From the NCBI RefSeq assembly GCF_020536995.1, contig NC_068358.1, positions 47,573,582-47,637,581 of the forward strand: DNA of 64,000 nucleotides, written 5' to 3'. The notes beneath the pieces are model-generated. The model saw only the letters and a list, made by a program, of their open reading frames with translations. It was not told the DNA's origin and did no database searches. Positions 46,589-61,500 of this stretch are shown one piece after another (within the stretch, counting starts at the first letter, position 1; every line of letters starts with the position of its first letter). This stretch comes from Dreissena polymorpha. Taxonomy: Eukaryota; Mollusca; Bivalvia; Myida; Dreissenidae. The position numbers were made by a program, and so were the translations under genes.

Positions 46589-49500
46589 GTAGGACATGTT
46601 TTGCATGGCGGTCGCCATGTTGTTTATTCCGGAATGTTCGATGTCGATAATTAACCGAATTACCGTAATTAAATAAAAATAAAGACTAAAAAACTTATAA
46701 TTTCACACCTTTCAATGTTGGTATAATTTTTAATGTTAAACATACCCAAAGCTTTGCTGTGAGAAGTCATTGAGTCAAATCCGAACTTGTCAAATTTGTA
46801 AAGGACAGTACTTAGCAGGTCTTTTGTAAAGTTCTTCTTGAATGCTTTGTGCTTTTACAGCGTACAGCTCATAGTTCTTCCTGATAAAACAAAATTCGAT
46901 GTCAATAATTTAAGTTTCAAGTTTCTCCAATCAAATTTAATCAACCTTAAACATCGCAACAAACACAATACCTTTTACCATTGATATAAATGTGCGTGTT
47001 GTTGATAAATACTCAAAACAAACAGATGATAAAAAACAAACATCAACAAACCATCAAACTAATTCTAAAAAAATAACAAAACAATCGGTCTTGTAAATAA
47101 GACCCACAGGCTGGATTACACAATTATACAGGACTTGTCCGTCGGTCTGGCCATGTTTGGCCGAGACTGTGTGTGCTTATTAGTCCGCTACCGGTTTCAC
47201 CGGAGGGGACTTATGGTCTTGTCTCCGTCTGTTTGTCACACTTTTCTGGATCCTGCGATTACTTTTAAAGTTCTTAACATTTTTTCATGAAACTTGAAAT
47301 ATGGATAGATGGCAATATGGACATTATGCACGTCATTTCATTTTGTTCCGTGAAAAATTCTGGTTGCTATTGCAACAAATACACTAGAAATACAGTACAC
47401 TCCACGCGTTTTCCCAAAAAAACGCGCTCCCTCCGCATTTTTTTTCTGCTAGCGAGTGTTCACGCGGCGTTGAGAGAGCGAGGTGAACTTGATAAAACAC
47501 TCGGCGTTACGCCGCGCTCGCTAATTCCCACGGCGTGTATTACTTTAGCCTAGTCGGTAAATGCAGACAATTTCCGTTCTTATCAGCGCAATGCCGCGTT
47601 AGCAGTGTGCTACTGGGCATGCCAAAAAATAAAAACATTGTTATAATAAATTGTTTAAATACTGTAGTACATGTATAAAAAAGATAATTGTATAGAAAAT
47701 TAATACGTATAAAAATTATGTTTTTTAATTCACAGGTACGTCTACAATAATGAATGAATATAAGACATATGACAAATTAATATTTAAATCATAACACATA
47801 TTAGACAAGAATAAATGTTCCGTAAAATTTCCAAATGAGAATAATAATTAGTAATCCGAAACACACTACGATTTTTAATGTAAACACGACGTTTACAAAT
47901 GTTTCCAATATACAGTCATCATGTATATTTCCCAACAAAAGCGCGCGAAAATTATGCTGCAATGTACAAGGTATACTCCTGCAAAGCGTGCGTGTATTGA
48001 TTTTTTTTATACAAACTTTATAGCGCAGAGAACATTGAATTTTGTTGATTTCGGTTAAAAGTTTCTTTGGTATTTTTTTAACAAAATTATATCGCGAATA
48101 AGTTGATATTTCCTCCAAAATAATTTCAAATCATACACGCCAAATCTTTATCGTTACGGTATTTTAGTAGAGTAATTATTTTAACAGTAGTTGTACTGTA
48201 AACTGATTAAAGAAGACATCTGGGCGGAACTGGATTTTAAGTGTTTGACGTTATGAAAACACGCAAAGCTTGTCTACTGATCTATTGTGTAGACTGCTGT
48301 CTGCGGTGTTTTGACAAAAGGGATTAACATGTGTGAATGTCACTCTGCCGATTTGGTCCATAATTACTGGTAAACATTGTTTTGAATGTCGATGCAACAA
48401 GAATACAACTGTGAATATTAAATGCAACTATCAACTCAATAGTTACCACCTTCTTTTAGTAATCAATGGAATAACGTAACTTCAAAGAGAAAATAAATGC
48501 ATTAGCGAGCAGAGAATTGACTTTGTTCCGACAATTAAAACCATTCCATATGCATCGTTGAACGTGTTTACTTGAGTAAGTTATGCCTTTAGACAAGAAG
48601 CGGCTTTTCTTTGATTACGTCAAACTGTCAATTCACACAGATTTGCGAGATTTTTAGGGTCCTTGGTCATTCGTTTACATGTTCAGTATAGAAAATCACC
48701 TGCTAACATGAAAACTTTGGATTAAATTATCAAAATAAAAACAATGTTGCAAACTGTGTTTATATTAATTGGTAAGTATTAGTGAAAAGACGACGTTTTG
48801 TTTGTCGTAAATCAACAAGTTTTCTATACAACAACAACTACTTCTACAACCAGGGATTTCAATAGATTTTAGAAACCAGGAGTCAATGACCCCTGGATTG
48901 AAATTTTGAGGAGTCAAATTGAAAAATGCTGGGGTCAATTTTGAAGCACGTTAATTATGTTTTTGTCTGTATTATTCATTTTTTTTAGATAAAAAGATGC
49001 TCTAAGAGTAACACAATATCTTTAAAAGTTATACTGCTTCAATTATGAAATAACAATACCATGAAACATAACACAACATATTTTAATGAATTGGTACACA
49101 CAGATAATGACAAAATATAAATAATTGGTGCGAACAATACAGACTAAGTTTTTCAAAAACAAAACATGTTCCTTTCACAACTTTTATTATTTCTATCACT
49201 ATACTATGTTTATATGTAAAAGCAATAAATGCTCATTAAAATCTACTTCATCATAACACATTTAAGTCTTTTAACACATTTAAGTAATTTAAGATATGTA
49301 CCGGTAGCACCTTTTCATCATATATTAAATATACATTATATTTATCATCATTACATGTATATTATCATCATCCCTATCATAGCTTTTGTAACAAAATACA
49401 ATCAAACTGCATGGACCGTCACCATCTAGTATATCTATTACTGTTTATCCGAATACTATTCATGTCCGAAATATGTACACTTAAGAATGCCTTACCTGTA

Positions 49501-52500
49501 GAAGTTTAACTTTAATAATCCAAATTTTCCTTGTTGTTATCTGGTTTAAAAAACCTAATCAAATGTTTGTTAAATCCAGTAAATGCTTTCTCCATTATTG
49601 AATAACCATTACTCGTAAATTGAATCTGTTGTTGTTGAATCGCCAGCTTTGAATTGAACGCGGGTTGAATGTTAATTTACAATACGTTAGGCATTTACCA
49701 TGTCGAAGGTCATGACGCAGCAATTTAATTCTACTCGGATAATTTATATCTAATCAAGGAAATGTGTTTTCTCAATGTTTATGTGTAGTATTATGACTTG
49801 TTAGTATAACAAATGCACTGTGATTCCAGTTTATATAAGATGGGTGTTACTCGTAATGATCGGTGGATTTACAAACTGACAAAACTCGCTTGACTTACTA
49901 GTGGATCTACGTAATAAATGGACCTTAGATCAATTTTGTTTTTTCTTTAATTATTTTTGCCGACTTTCTTTAACCGTGCCATCTGCAAAGTCTGCAAAAA
50001 CCCTGCAATTATTGGATTGTCAATCAATTATCACGTAATCACTGCTGCTAATTACGCACGCACTATTTTGACGGTGACATGTGTATTGGAAGAGATGAGA
50101 TAAGATAAACAACGACCAGGGTATTCCTTCGATTATAGACCGAGTTTTAAATACTGAAACATTAATGTCAATTAGGAGCACAACGGGATTTATTACCATG
50201 GAACTCAAGATGCTAACTGACTGACGCATGGGTCAAATTTTCTATGCGTCAAAATGACGCACGGCAGAAAAAAGGGTTGCGTCAAAAGCAATCGTTTTTA
50301 ATTTGCTCGCGTCAAAACGCAGGATTCTGCGTCTATTTAAATCCCTGTACAAACACGTCGGGATTGATCTATCTTGGTTGTTTTTTTTTAATTGTAAATA
50401 TTATACTACATGTACATGTATGTACTTGTAATAAATATAATTTTATTTGAAAATCAGGAAGTCAAACAAAATTAAATTGATCGTTATCTCGTAAAACGCG
50501 GAGTTTCTCCCGCGTTGCCAACGCCGAGGGCCGCTGCGTCGGCTTATCAGTTTTGCCGATCGTTAACCGCCGCGTCCAAAATCATGCAAATGCCGCATCT
50601 GGCGGGATTTTCTTAATCTCCCTCCAGGTCAATCACCGCGGAGTATGGAGGGAAATTGGGGAAAACGCTTGGAGTGTACTGTACTGCTGAAAATGGTGTT
50701 TTTTCTGGATCCTGCAATAACTTAAAAAGTTCTAAATATTTTTTCATGAAACTTAAAACATGGATAGATGGCAATATGGACATTATGCACGTCATTTCCT
50801 TTTGTTCATACGTCTAAAATGCTGGTTGCTATGCCAACAAATAGACTAGAAATACTGCTGAAAATGGTGTTTTTTTTCTGGATCCTGTGATTTCTTTAAA
50901 AGTTCTTAATATTTTTTCATGAAACTTGAAATATGGATAGATGGCAATATGGACATTATGCACGTCATTTCATTTTGTTCCTACGTCAAGAATTCCGGTT
51001 GCTATGGCAACAAATAGACTAGAAATACTGCTGAAAATGGCCGTTTTCTGGATCCTGCGATAACTTTCAAAGTTCTTTATATTTTTTCATGCAACTTGAA
51101 ACATGGACAGATGGCAATATGGACATTATGCACGTCATTTAATTTTGTTCCTACGCCAAGAATTCTGGTTGCTATTGCAACAAATAGACTAGAAATACTG
51201 CTGAAAATGGTGTTTTTTCTGGATCCTGCGATAACTTTCAAAGTTCTTCATATTTTTTCATGCAACTTAAAATATGGACTGATGGAAATATGGACATTAT
51301 GCACGTCATTTCATTTTGTTCCTACGTCAAGAATTCCGGTTGCTATGGCAACAAATAGACTAGAAATACTGCTGAAAATGGTGGTTTTTTGGATCCTGCG
51401 ATAACTTTAAAAGTTCTTAATATTTTTCATGAAACTTGGAGCATGGATAGATGGCAATATGGACATTATGCACGTCATTTCATTTTGTTCCTACATCTAA
51501 ATTTCTGGTTGCTGTGGCAACAAATAGACTAGAAATACTGCTGAAAATGGTGGTTTTCTGGATCCTGCGATAACTTTAAAAGTTCTTAATATTTTTTCAT
51601 TAAACTTGGAACATAGATAGATGGCAATATGGACATTATGCACGTCATTTCATTTTGTTCCTACGTCAAAAATTCCGGTTGCTTTGGCGACAAATAAAAA
51701 AAATATTCTGACAATGGTGGTTTTTCTGACAATGGTAGAGCCGGTAGGGGACTTTTATTGCTTGGCAATATAGTCTTGTTTTAATTAATTAAAGAAGCCT
51801 TTGACTTAGTGCTTTGCATCTCAAGGAACACATCCACTATAGCAGAACCCTGAAATAGTAGAAATAATATATGAATTCTGCGTTACTAGGGACCAAGTTT
51901 GTGACCAAGTAGTGCTGCACGTTATCCTGCAGAAAATTAAAGAAGTAATATTTTCAGTCTTTAATCTGTAAACCAAGATGCAAATTTAGCTGATAAATAG
52001 TGAAATAACTTATTTTTTGGGCTGCAGCCACCATACCACGGCTTACTTACATTTAAACTAGTTGCGGGTTCTTATGTTACGAGTTCTTATCTGATTTTAT
52101 TTTACTGAATAGATAATGGTGACTGACAGGAAATAAACAAGTCAATGTTGATGCTTACTCAAAATCTGTTTGAATTAAGAATGTATGAATATCAAGTGCG
52201 TGGAAACTAACCAAAATATAAAACTGAAAGCAAAATGTATTCAAAATCAATTCATTTGTTATCCCCACGCTTTTTGAAAAAAAGGTGGGGATATTGTGGT
52301 GATCTCCGCCGTCCGTCCGTCCGTCTGTCCGTCCGTCTGTCCGTCCGTCTGTCCGTCCGTCCTGGCCACTATCTCCTCCTACACTAAAAGCACTAGAACC
52401 TTGAAATTTACACACATGGTAGCTATGAGCATATGTGCGACCCTGCACTATTTGGAATTTTGATCTGACCCCTGGGTCAAAAGTTATAGGGGTTGGGGTG

Positions 52501-55500
52501 GGGCCGCGTCAGAAATTATCACTCATTTTTTTAGGTTATTTTACATTTACTTCTTTATTTCTACACCGATTCACTTCAAATTGATACTGGACCTCACCTA
52601 TGACAATACGGTCAATCTCAACCATGCATGGCCCCATTCCCAACCCTGGGGCGCCCCGCCCACATAGGCCACACCCACCAAAAATTTCCATTTACTATAA
52701 TTTTTTCATTTCTACACGGATTCACTTCAAATTGATACTGAACTTTTGTTATGACATTAGGGTCAATCTCAACTATGCATGGCCCCAATCCCAACCCTGG
52801 GGCGCCCGCCCACATAGGCCACACCCACCAAAAAATTCCATTTACTATAATTTTTTCATTTCTACACGGATTCACTTCAAATTGATACTGAACTTCTCTT
52901 ATGACATTAGGGTCAATCTCAACTATGCATGTTCCCATAACCAACCCTGGGGCCCCGCCCACATAGACCACACCCACCCAAAATTGCCTTTACTATAATT
53001 TCTTCATTTCTACACCGATTCACTTCAAATTGATATTGAACTTCTCTTATGACAATACAGTCAATCTCAACTATGCATGGCCCCATTACCAACCCTGGGG
53101 CGCCCCGCCCACATAGACCACACCCACCCAAAATTGCCTTTTACTATAATTTCTTCATTTCTACACCGATTCACTTCAAATTGATACTGAACCTCTCTTA
53201 TGACAATACGGTCAATCTCAACTATGCATGGCCCCATTACCAACCCTGGGGCGCCCTGCCCACATATGTCACACCCACCCAAAATTGCCTTTTACTATAA
53301 CTTCTTCATTTCTACACCAATTCACTTCTAATTGATGATGAACTTCTCTTATGACAATACGGTCAATCTCAGCTATGCATGGCCCCATTACCAACCCTGG
53401 GGCACACCTAGGTCAAACATTCGGCGTGGGGATACGCGTCGGCCTCTGCCGCGCCATTTCTAGTTCCGGGGTTACATTCATCATGCTTCCGGGGTGACAT
53501 TTCATTAGGATAAATTCCGATAATGGTCAAAGCTGTGTGATGTCAGATGAAGTACATGTTTACTGCAGATCCACTATTTCAGGATCTAATATTGCGAGTT
53601 GGCCTTGGACCCCAATTTATTTAACCTCCACTATAATTTTCTGTATAATCAAACATTCATAAATCCAGTTTGGTTCAGATTGTTCGTCTTTATTGTACAT
53701 CAAGTTTGTGCTTGTGTAGTGTTTTTGTGTTTTTACCTCTATCATTCTGTTGTAGGCGATTGCAGATGTGATCCGAACATGTCTTGGTCCAAGATCTATG
53801 CTGAAGATGCTCATGGACCCGATGGGAGGCATTGTTATGACAAATGATGGCAATGCTATTCTGAGAGAGGTATATAACTAGAAACTGTGCGGCAGATGCC
53901 AACGTGTATCCCCACGCCGCATGTTTGACCCAGGGGGGCGCCCCAGGGTTGGTAATGGGGCCATGCATAGTTGATATTGACCGTATTGTCATAAGAGATG
54001 TTCAGTATCAATTGGAAGTAAATCAGTGTAGAAATGAAGAAGTTAATGTAAAATAACATAAAACAAGAGATGTGTTTGTCAGAAACACAATGCCCCCCTT
54101 CTGCGCCGCTTTGATTTATTAAAAAAAAATATTTGGCAGGTTCATGAATAACCTCCCTGTAAAGCTTTTTACTTCCCTTGAATTTGTTTTTTTGACCTTT
54201 GACCTTGAAGGATGACCTTGACCTTTCACCACTCAAAATGTGCAGCTCCATGAGATACACATGCATGCCAAATATCAATTTGCTATCTTCAATATTGCAA
54301 AAGTTATGGCCAATGTTAAAGTTCATAAAATAAAAAAAATAATGAAAATCTCTGTAAGGGCCCCACCCCAACCCCTATTACTTTTGACCCAGGGGTCAGA
54401 TCAAAATTCCAAATAGTGCAGGGTCGCACATATGCTCATAGCTACCATGAGTGTAAGTTTCAAGGTTCAAGTGCTTATAGTGAAGGAGGAGATAGTGGCC
54501 AGGACGGACAGCGGAGATAAGCACAATATCCCCACGCTTTTTGAAAAATAAATATAATATTTGTTTCTGGTATGTATTTTTATGCCCCCATTAGGGTGGC
54601 ATATAGCAGTTGAACTGTCAGTCTGTCCGTCAGTCTGTGCGACCGTCCGAAAACTTTAACGTTGCACATAACTTTTGCACTATTTAAGATAGCAACTTGA
54701 TATTTGGCATGCATGTGTATCTCATGCAGCTGCTCATTTTGAGTGGTGAAAGGTCAAGGTCATCCTTCAAGGTCAAAAGTCAAATATATGGCTTCAAAGC
54801 GGCGCAGTAATGGGCATTGTGTTGGTGACAAAAACATCTCTTGTTTGATATATTTTCTTTCCAATCCATTCACCAGTACACAACACATAACATTTCAATT
54901 CTGTTGTGTGGTCAAAGCAAAAATGTATCAAGTAACATTTGCTTAAAAAATCAAAGAAAAAAATTGCTTAAAATGGTTTTAAGAATTGCTAACATTTTCT
55001 CTTTTAGATAAATGTCCAGCATCCTGCAGCCAAGTCCATGATTGAAGTAGCCAGAACACAGGATGAAGAAGTTGGGGACGGAACCACATCTGTCATTATT
55101 CTTGGTATCGTATTTGAATCTAATATGTAGTGATTTTATGATGGCTTGCTTGCAAGGTTGAATTATTATGAACGTTGCTTGAGAGTGAGTCTGTGCAAAT
55201 GTGCTAGAAGTGAAGAACATAAAATAAAGCTGTCCCCTTTAAATTAAAGCAGATAATTCAAGTTGTCTCTTTAGTCCATTCTAACTGAAGTGCGTGTTAA
55301 ACATGCTGAGTATGTAACACTTCCTCTTTCTAACTACAATTTACCCGAATTGTGCGTTTTTTGTTAAGGTGGGGAGGTGTTGTCAGTGGCAGAACCCTTC
55401 TTAGAACAGCAGATGCACCCTACAGTCATAATCAGTGCTTTCCGTATGGCACTAGAGGACCTGCTGGAAACCCTGAAATCCAAAGTCAGGTAAACGCACT

Positions 55501-58500
55501 CTGATACTTTTGAGACAATGAGTCTAGGGTGTTCTACAACAAAATAATTGTTGTCAAGCAAATATGGGTTGTATGTAATACGCGACCAGTGTAGCTCCAG
55601 ACTAGACTGTGCTGTTACAATGTCAGCTATAAAGTCACAGAAGACTTTCTGGTCTCATTAGCAGACAGGATTGCTCCTGACCAGTCTGCGCAGATACGCT
55701 TGCTGGTATTGAGCTATGCTGGTGGCATATGGCACAAGACATATTTTTGCATGACGCTGGTCATATTTGATGGGAAGCACTTCACCGTGTATTTTTGTGT
55801 TGTTGATCTAATTGATATTGTCAGCCTTCCTTTGTTTGTTCTCATATTCATTTTATATAGTCTGTTTGATTTTTTAAGAAAAATCATTTATTAGCTCATC
55901 TATTTTTTTGAAAAAAAATTATGAGCTATTGTCATCACCTTGGCGTCTGCATCGGCGTCCAGTTAAGTTTTGCGTTTAGGTCCACTTTTCTCAGAAAGTA
56001 TCAATGCTATTGCATTCAAACTTGGTACACTTACTTACTATCATGAGGGGACTGGGCAGGCAAAGTTAGATAACTCTGGCGTGCATTTTGACTGAATTAT
56101 GTGCCCTTTTTATACTTAGAAAATTGAAAATTTTGGTTAAGTTTTGCGTTTAGGTCCACTTTTTTCAGAAAGTATCAATGTTATTGCATTCAAACTCGGT
56201 ACACTTACTTACTATCATCAGGGGACTGGGCAGGCAAAGTTAGATAACTCTGGCGTGCATTTTGACAGAATTATGTGCCCTTTTTATACTTAGAAAATTG
56301 AAAATTTTGGTTAAGTTTTGTGTTTAGGTCCATTTTATTCCTTAAGTATCAAAGCTATTGCTTTCATACTTGCAACACTTACTAACTATCATAAGGGGAC
56401 TGTGCAGGCAAAGTAATGTAACTCTGACTGGCATTTTGACAGAATTATGTGCCCTTTTTATACTTAAAAAATTGAAAATTTGGTTAAGTTTTGTGTTTAG
56501 GTCCACTTTATTCCTACAGTATCAAAGCTATTGCTTTCATACTTGCAACACTTATTAACTATCATAAGGGGACTGTGCAGGCAAAGTTATGTAACTCTGA
56601 CTGGCATTTGGACGGAATTATGGGCCCTTTATACTTAGAAAATTTGGTTAAGTTTTGTGTTTTGGTCCACTTTACCCCTAAATTATCATAGATATTGCTT
56701 TCATACTTGGAACACTCGCAAACTGTCATAAGGGTACAGTAAAAGGACAAGTTGCATAACTCTGGATGTCATTTTTATGGAATTATGGCCCTTTTTTGAC
56801 TTAGTAACTTTGAATTTATGGTTAAATTTTGTGTTTCGATCCACTTTACCTTTTTAAGTATCAAGGCTATTGCTTTCAAACTTCAAATACTTTCATGCTA
56901 TCATGAGGTTACTGTACCTGGCAAGTGGAATTTTACCTTGACCTTTGAATGACCTTGACTCTGAAGGTCAAATTATTAAATTTTGCTAAAACTGCCATAA
57001 CTTCTTTATTTATGATTAGATTTGATTGATACTTTGACAAAACTACTCTTACCTGACATACCACAATAGACTCCACCCAAACCATCCCCCGTGCCCCCCC
57101 CTCCCCCCCCCCTCCGAATCCCCCCCCTATTTTTTTTTTTTTTTTTTTTAAGATCATGACACAAATGACCACCACACCCTCACACTATACCCCCCCACCC
57201 CCCATTTTTTTTTAAACGGTTAAAAAACACAACTATTTATTTTTATTATTTTATGTTTGAAATACCCTACAACCATTGCATCCAAGAATCCCCCCCCACC
57301 CCCCCTCCCCCCACCCGAATCCCCCCCCCCCTAATTTTTTTTTTTTTTAAGATCATCTAACAAATTAACACCACACCCTCACTCTATACCCCCCCAACTC
57401 ACCCCCCCCCCCAATTTTTTTGTAATTTTTTTTAAGATCATTTCACAAATTACCACCACACCCTCTCACTATACCCCCCCACCTCCCCTCCCCCCCCACC
57501 AATTTTTTTTTTAAACGGTTAAAAAACACAAATATTTATTTTTATTATTTTATGTTTGAAATACCGTCCAACCATCGCACCAAAGAATCCCCCCCCCCCC
57601 CCCCCCCCGAATCCCCCCCCTAATTATTATTATTTTTTTTTAAGATCATCTCACAAATTAACACCACACCCTCACACTATACCCCCCCCCCCCCCCCGGA
57701 ATTTTTTTTTTTGCATTTTTTTCGCATTTTAAAGATAATGTAATAAATGTCCACACCCCCACACTATACATCCCTCTACACTCCACCCCTTCCTCCTTTG
57801 TGATTGAAAATGAGAGTCCCTTCACCTTTAAAAAGAAAATAGATGAGCGTTCTGCACCCGCAAGGCGGTGCTCTTGTTTTATTTATGGTTATACACTTCA
57901 TCATCATAATATTACAAAATTGACATGTAAATGTTCATTTCAGCACACCTGTTGATATAACGAATAAAGATGAAATGATGAAGATCGTCAAAAGCTGCGT
58001 TGGAACCAAGTTCATGAGCAAATGGTTTGTTTGTTTGCTATTGCATCCTTGTAAAATAAGGAATGTACTTTGTATAAATTTAAACTGATTATTGTTCATG
58101 GTTGCTTTCAAGGTTATCTTAAAAAAGTCATTCACCTTTGGTATTGATGATGTCATTGATTTTCAGGCTAATTAAGAAAAGTAGTTGCTAGAACATTTCA
58201 CATAGGCTTGTTTTTCTTTCATATGTCATTGTGTAAAGAATGTCTGACTAAAATTTCATAGCCTTGTAAATTGCTCAATTCAAATAACCATAGCAGTAGA
58301 CTAACTTCATTTTTACTTGAAAGTAATTAATTCGCACATTGCATATGTTATATCGATGTGTTTGTGCAGGTCTGACCTGGCTTGCAAGATTGCCCTTGAG
58401 GCCACAGCTACAGTCGCCTTGGAGGAAGGGGGCAGGAAAGAAATTGACATCAAGCGCTATGCCAAGGTGGAAAAGGTATAACTGGCTGCTGTCGAATGTT

Positions 58501-61500
58501 TTTCATTCTTTAGCTTAGTCTTTTTATTACGTAAGTGGTGGCATAAAATGATAGCACAATGTCATAGAAAAAATTGAATGTAATATTTCCACACACAAAA
58601 AGAGAGGAAAGTGATATAGGCTTTTTTTGTCCCCTACCGGTGAAACTGAAGGGGACTTATGGTTTGCGCTCGTCTGTCTGTCAGTCCGTCACACTTTACT
58701 GGATACTGCCATAACTTTAAAAGTTCTTCATATTTTTAGCTCACCCAAGCACAACGTGCTCATGGTAAGCTTTTGTGATAGCCTTTTGTGCGTCGTCAAC
58801 ATTTTGCCTTGTGAACACTCTAGAGGCCACATTTATTGTCTGATTTTTATGAAACTTGGTCAGAACATTTGTCCCATTGATACCTCGACTGAGTTCGAAA
58901 CTGGGTCATGCTGGGTCAAAAACTAGGTCACTAGGTCAAAAAAAAGAAAAACCTTGTGAACACTGTAGAAGTCACATTTGATGCCCAATTTTCATGTAAC
59001 TTTGTCAAAATGTTTGTCTTAATGTTATGTTTGTTGAGTTAAAAAATGGTTCTGGCCCGTTGAAAAACATGGCTGCCAGGGGGCGGGGCAGTATTCCTTA
59101 TATGGCTATAGAGAAACCTTGTGAACACTCTAGAAGTCACAATTTTACCCAATCATCATGAAACTTGGTAAAAACACTGGTTTCATTGATATCTCGGACG
59201 AGTTCGAAAATTGTCCAGATCGGTGAAAAAACATGGCCACCAGGGGGTGGGGCAGTTTTCTCTCTATATATATACAGTGAAAACATGTGAACCCTCTAGA
59301 AGTCACATTTTTGGTCCAATGTTCATGAAATTTGGTCAGAACATATGTTTTCTGGATATGACGGTTGAGTTCGAAAATGTTTTGGATCGGTAAAAAAGCA
59401 TGGCCGCTGGGGGGGGGGGTCATTTTCCTTATATTTATATAGTAAAGCAGCTTGTGAACACTCTAGTTTAGCATGTAAAGGGAAGTAACTGCAAAATGGC
59501 TTTTGAAAAATTATGTTGAATTGACAGAGTTGTCTCCCTTTTTAAAATATTTTTTTAAGCACAAGAAGATTAAGTGGAATTAATTATAAATGATTGTTTT
59601 ACATTCCGGAAGATAGCAAACGTTTGAATATGTTTTTTATTGTTTGATGATTCTGTACAATATGGCATTCTTTTGACAAAGGATTAAAGTGAGACTATAC
59701 GATTTTTATATGTGTTAAATTGTAATATATTGATAAATACATGTTACAATAACACAAAATAGGCAAGATATTGAAGACGAATTTCATAAAATGCAGCAAA
59801 GACAAATTAGCGCCCCGGGCCGATGGTGACAAAGATATTTCGTAATAATTTCCTACAATAACCGAAGAATTCATCTTTTTATTAGGATCGGAGTTAGTGT
59901 TTGTGTGTCGTATGAATAGACATCGCTGCAGAAATTTAAAAACAACCATTAAACTAAATTAAGATTGACATTGTACATGCATGATATACATGCTGGCAAA
60001 TTCAACTTTACAGACATTTTCGATTTCAGAATTAAATATCTGGCTTATTTTGCATTTTTCAACACATGTTCTTCTTATCTGTTATTTTAAATTATATTGA
60101 AATGTATGACCTTGTTAGCACTCTAGAGGTCACATTTATTTTCCATTCATCATGAAACTTGGTCTGAAGATTTGTCCCAATGATATCTTGGATGAGTTCG
60201 AAAATGGTTTTTGTTGCTTTAAAAACATGGCCACCAGGGGCGGGGCATTTTTCCTTATATGGCTATATATGGCTTTAGTAAAACCTTGTTAACACTCTAG
60301 AGGCCACATTTATTTTCCAATCTTCATGAAATATGGTCAATAGATTGGTCTCAATGATATCTTGGATGAGTTAGAAAATAATTATATTTGCTTTAAAAAA
60401 AAGGCTTCCAAGGGGCAGGGCATTTTTCCTTATATGGCTATAGTAAAATCTTGTTAACACTCTAGAGGCCACATTTTATGTCCGATCTTCATGAAACTTG
60501 GTCAGAAGATTCATCCCGATAATATCTTGGATGAGTTCAAAAATGATGCGGGTTGGTTGAAAAACATGGCTGCCAGGGGCGGGGCATTTTTCCTTATATG
60601 GCTATAGTAAAACCTTGTTAACACTCTTAGAGGCCACATTTATTTTCCGATCTTCGTGAAACTTGGTCAGAAGATTTGTCCCAATAATATCTTGTTATCT
60701 CAGGTGAGCGACTTTGGGCCTTTCAGGCCCTCTTGTTTAAACATGGAAAGATGGCAATATGGAGATTATGCATGTCATTTCATTTTGTTCCTGCATCAAG
60801 AATTCTGGTTGCTTAAGCAACAAATAGACTAGAAATATTGCTAAAAATAGTGGATCCTGCGATAAATTTAAAAGTTCTTCATATTATTTGGTGAAACTTG
60901 AAACATGGATAGATGACAATTTTGAGATTATGCATGTCATTTCATTCTGTTCCTACGTCAAGAATTCTGGTTGCTATGGCAACAAATATATATATATATA
61001 TATAAAAAACTGAAAATGGTGGAGTTTCACCGGAAGGGGACCATATTGCTTGGCAATCTCTTGTTTTTTTATTTATTTTAAAAAGTAGAGCCGATCTGTT
61101 TCCAATTTGTGTATCATGAAGAATTTGCTTAGTTTTTGTTACGGAACAATGGTATGTTTTTCTCTTTTGGGTTATTCTGCAAGACTTGCTACACGTCATA
61201 AGATGTCTACTTTGTACTGGTTTGTTACAGATTCCAGGTGGTACAATAGAGGACTCCGAGGTGTTGACTGGGATCATGATCAACAAAGATGTGGTTCACC
61301 CCAAAATGAAGAGGTGCATTTAGTGTGGGGTCTAGAGTGGAAATGTTTTTAATGCACATATGTGATGACCTGAAAGGAATTTCATTTTTATACAAGCTAT
61401 TTTTTTAATACAATGATTCTAATACCATAACTGCTTCCTTGAATATGTACACATACTTTGGGATTAGTAGTTATTACCAAAATGATTCATTGCAGAAAAA

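Larger units (their letters stand above)
47183..51781 (+). mobile_element. F3 minisatellite-core element, split by a 3.3 kb insertion
   Basis: The left part 47183-47392 starts with a hairpin (GTCCGCTACCGG...CGGAGGGGACTTATGG). The right part 50682-51781 holds about seven units of 172 bp (CTGGATCCTGCGATAACTTT, CATGGATAGATGGCAATATG, GCACGTCATTTCATTTTGTT). The 3' end is GGTAGGGGAC, then GCAATATAGTCTTGTTT. The join is exact: ACTAGAAATA before the insertion and TACTGCTGAAAATGG after it rebuild the unit sequence. Confidence 0.85.
58629..61066 (+). mobile_element. F3 minisatellite-core element, second copy, split by F2
   Basis: 5' hairpin GTCCCCTACCGGTGAAACTG then AAGGGGACTTATGG. It runs to AAAGTTCTTCATATTTTT at 58737, is interrupted, and resumes at 60739 (AAACATGGAAAGATGGCAAT). 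The 3' end is GGAAGGGGACC, then GGCAATCTCTTGTTT. A (TA)n run lies at about 60988. Confidence 0.8.

Noticed and set aside
47801-48118. 105-codon minus ORF in the TA element as a possible transposase
   Set aside because: It shows no DDE/D motif or helix-turn-helix pattern and ends in a hydrophobic chance stretch.
51096-51404. ORF of 102 codons with an internal repeat
   Set aside because: It is translated F3 minisatellite units.
52600-53300. Pro/Gly-rich repeat proteins on both strands
   Set aside because: Both strands of the F4 150 bp units are open at once, which is a by-product of unit length divisible by three.
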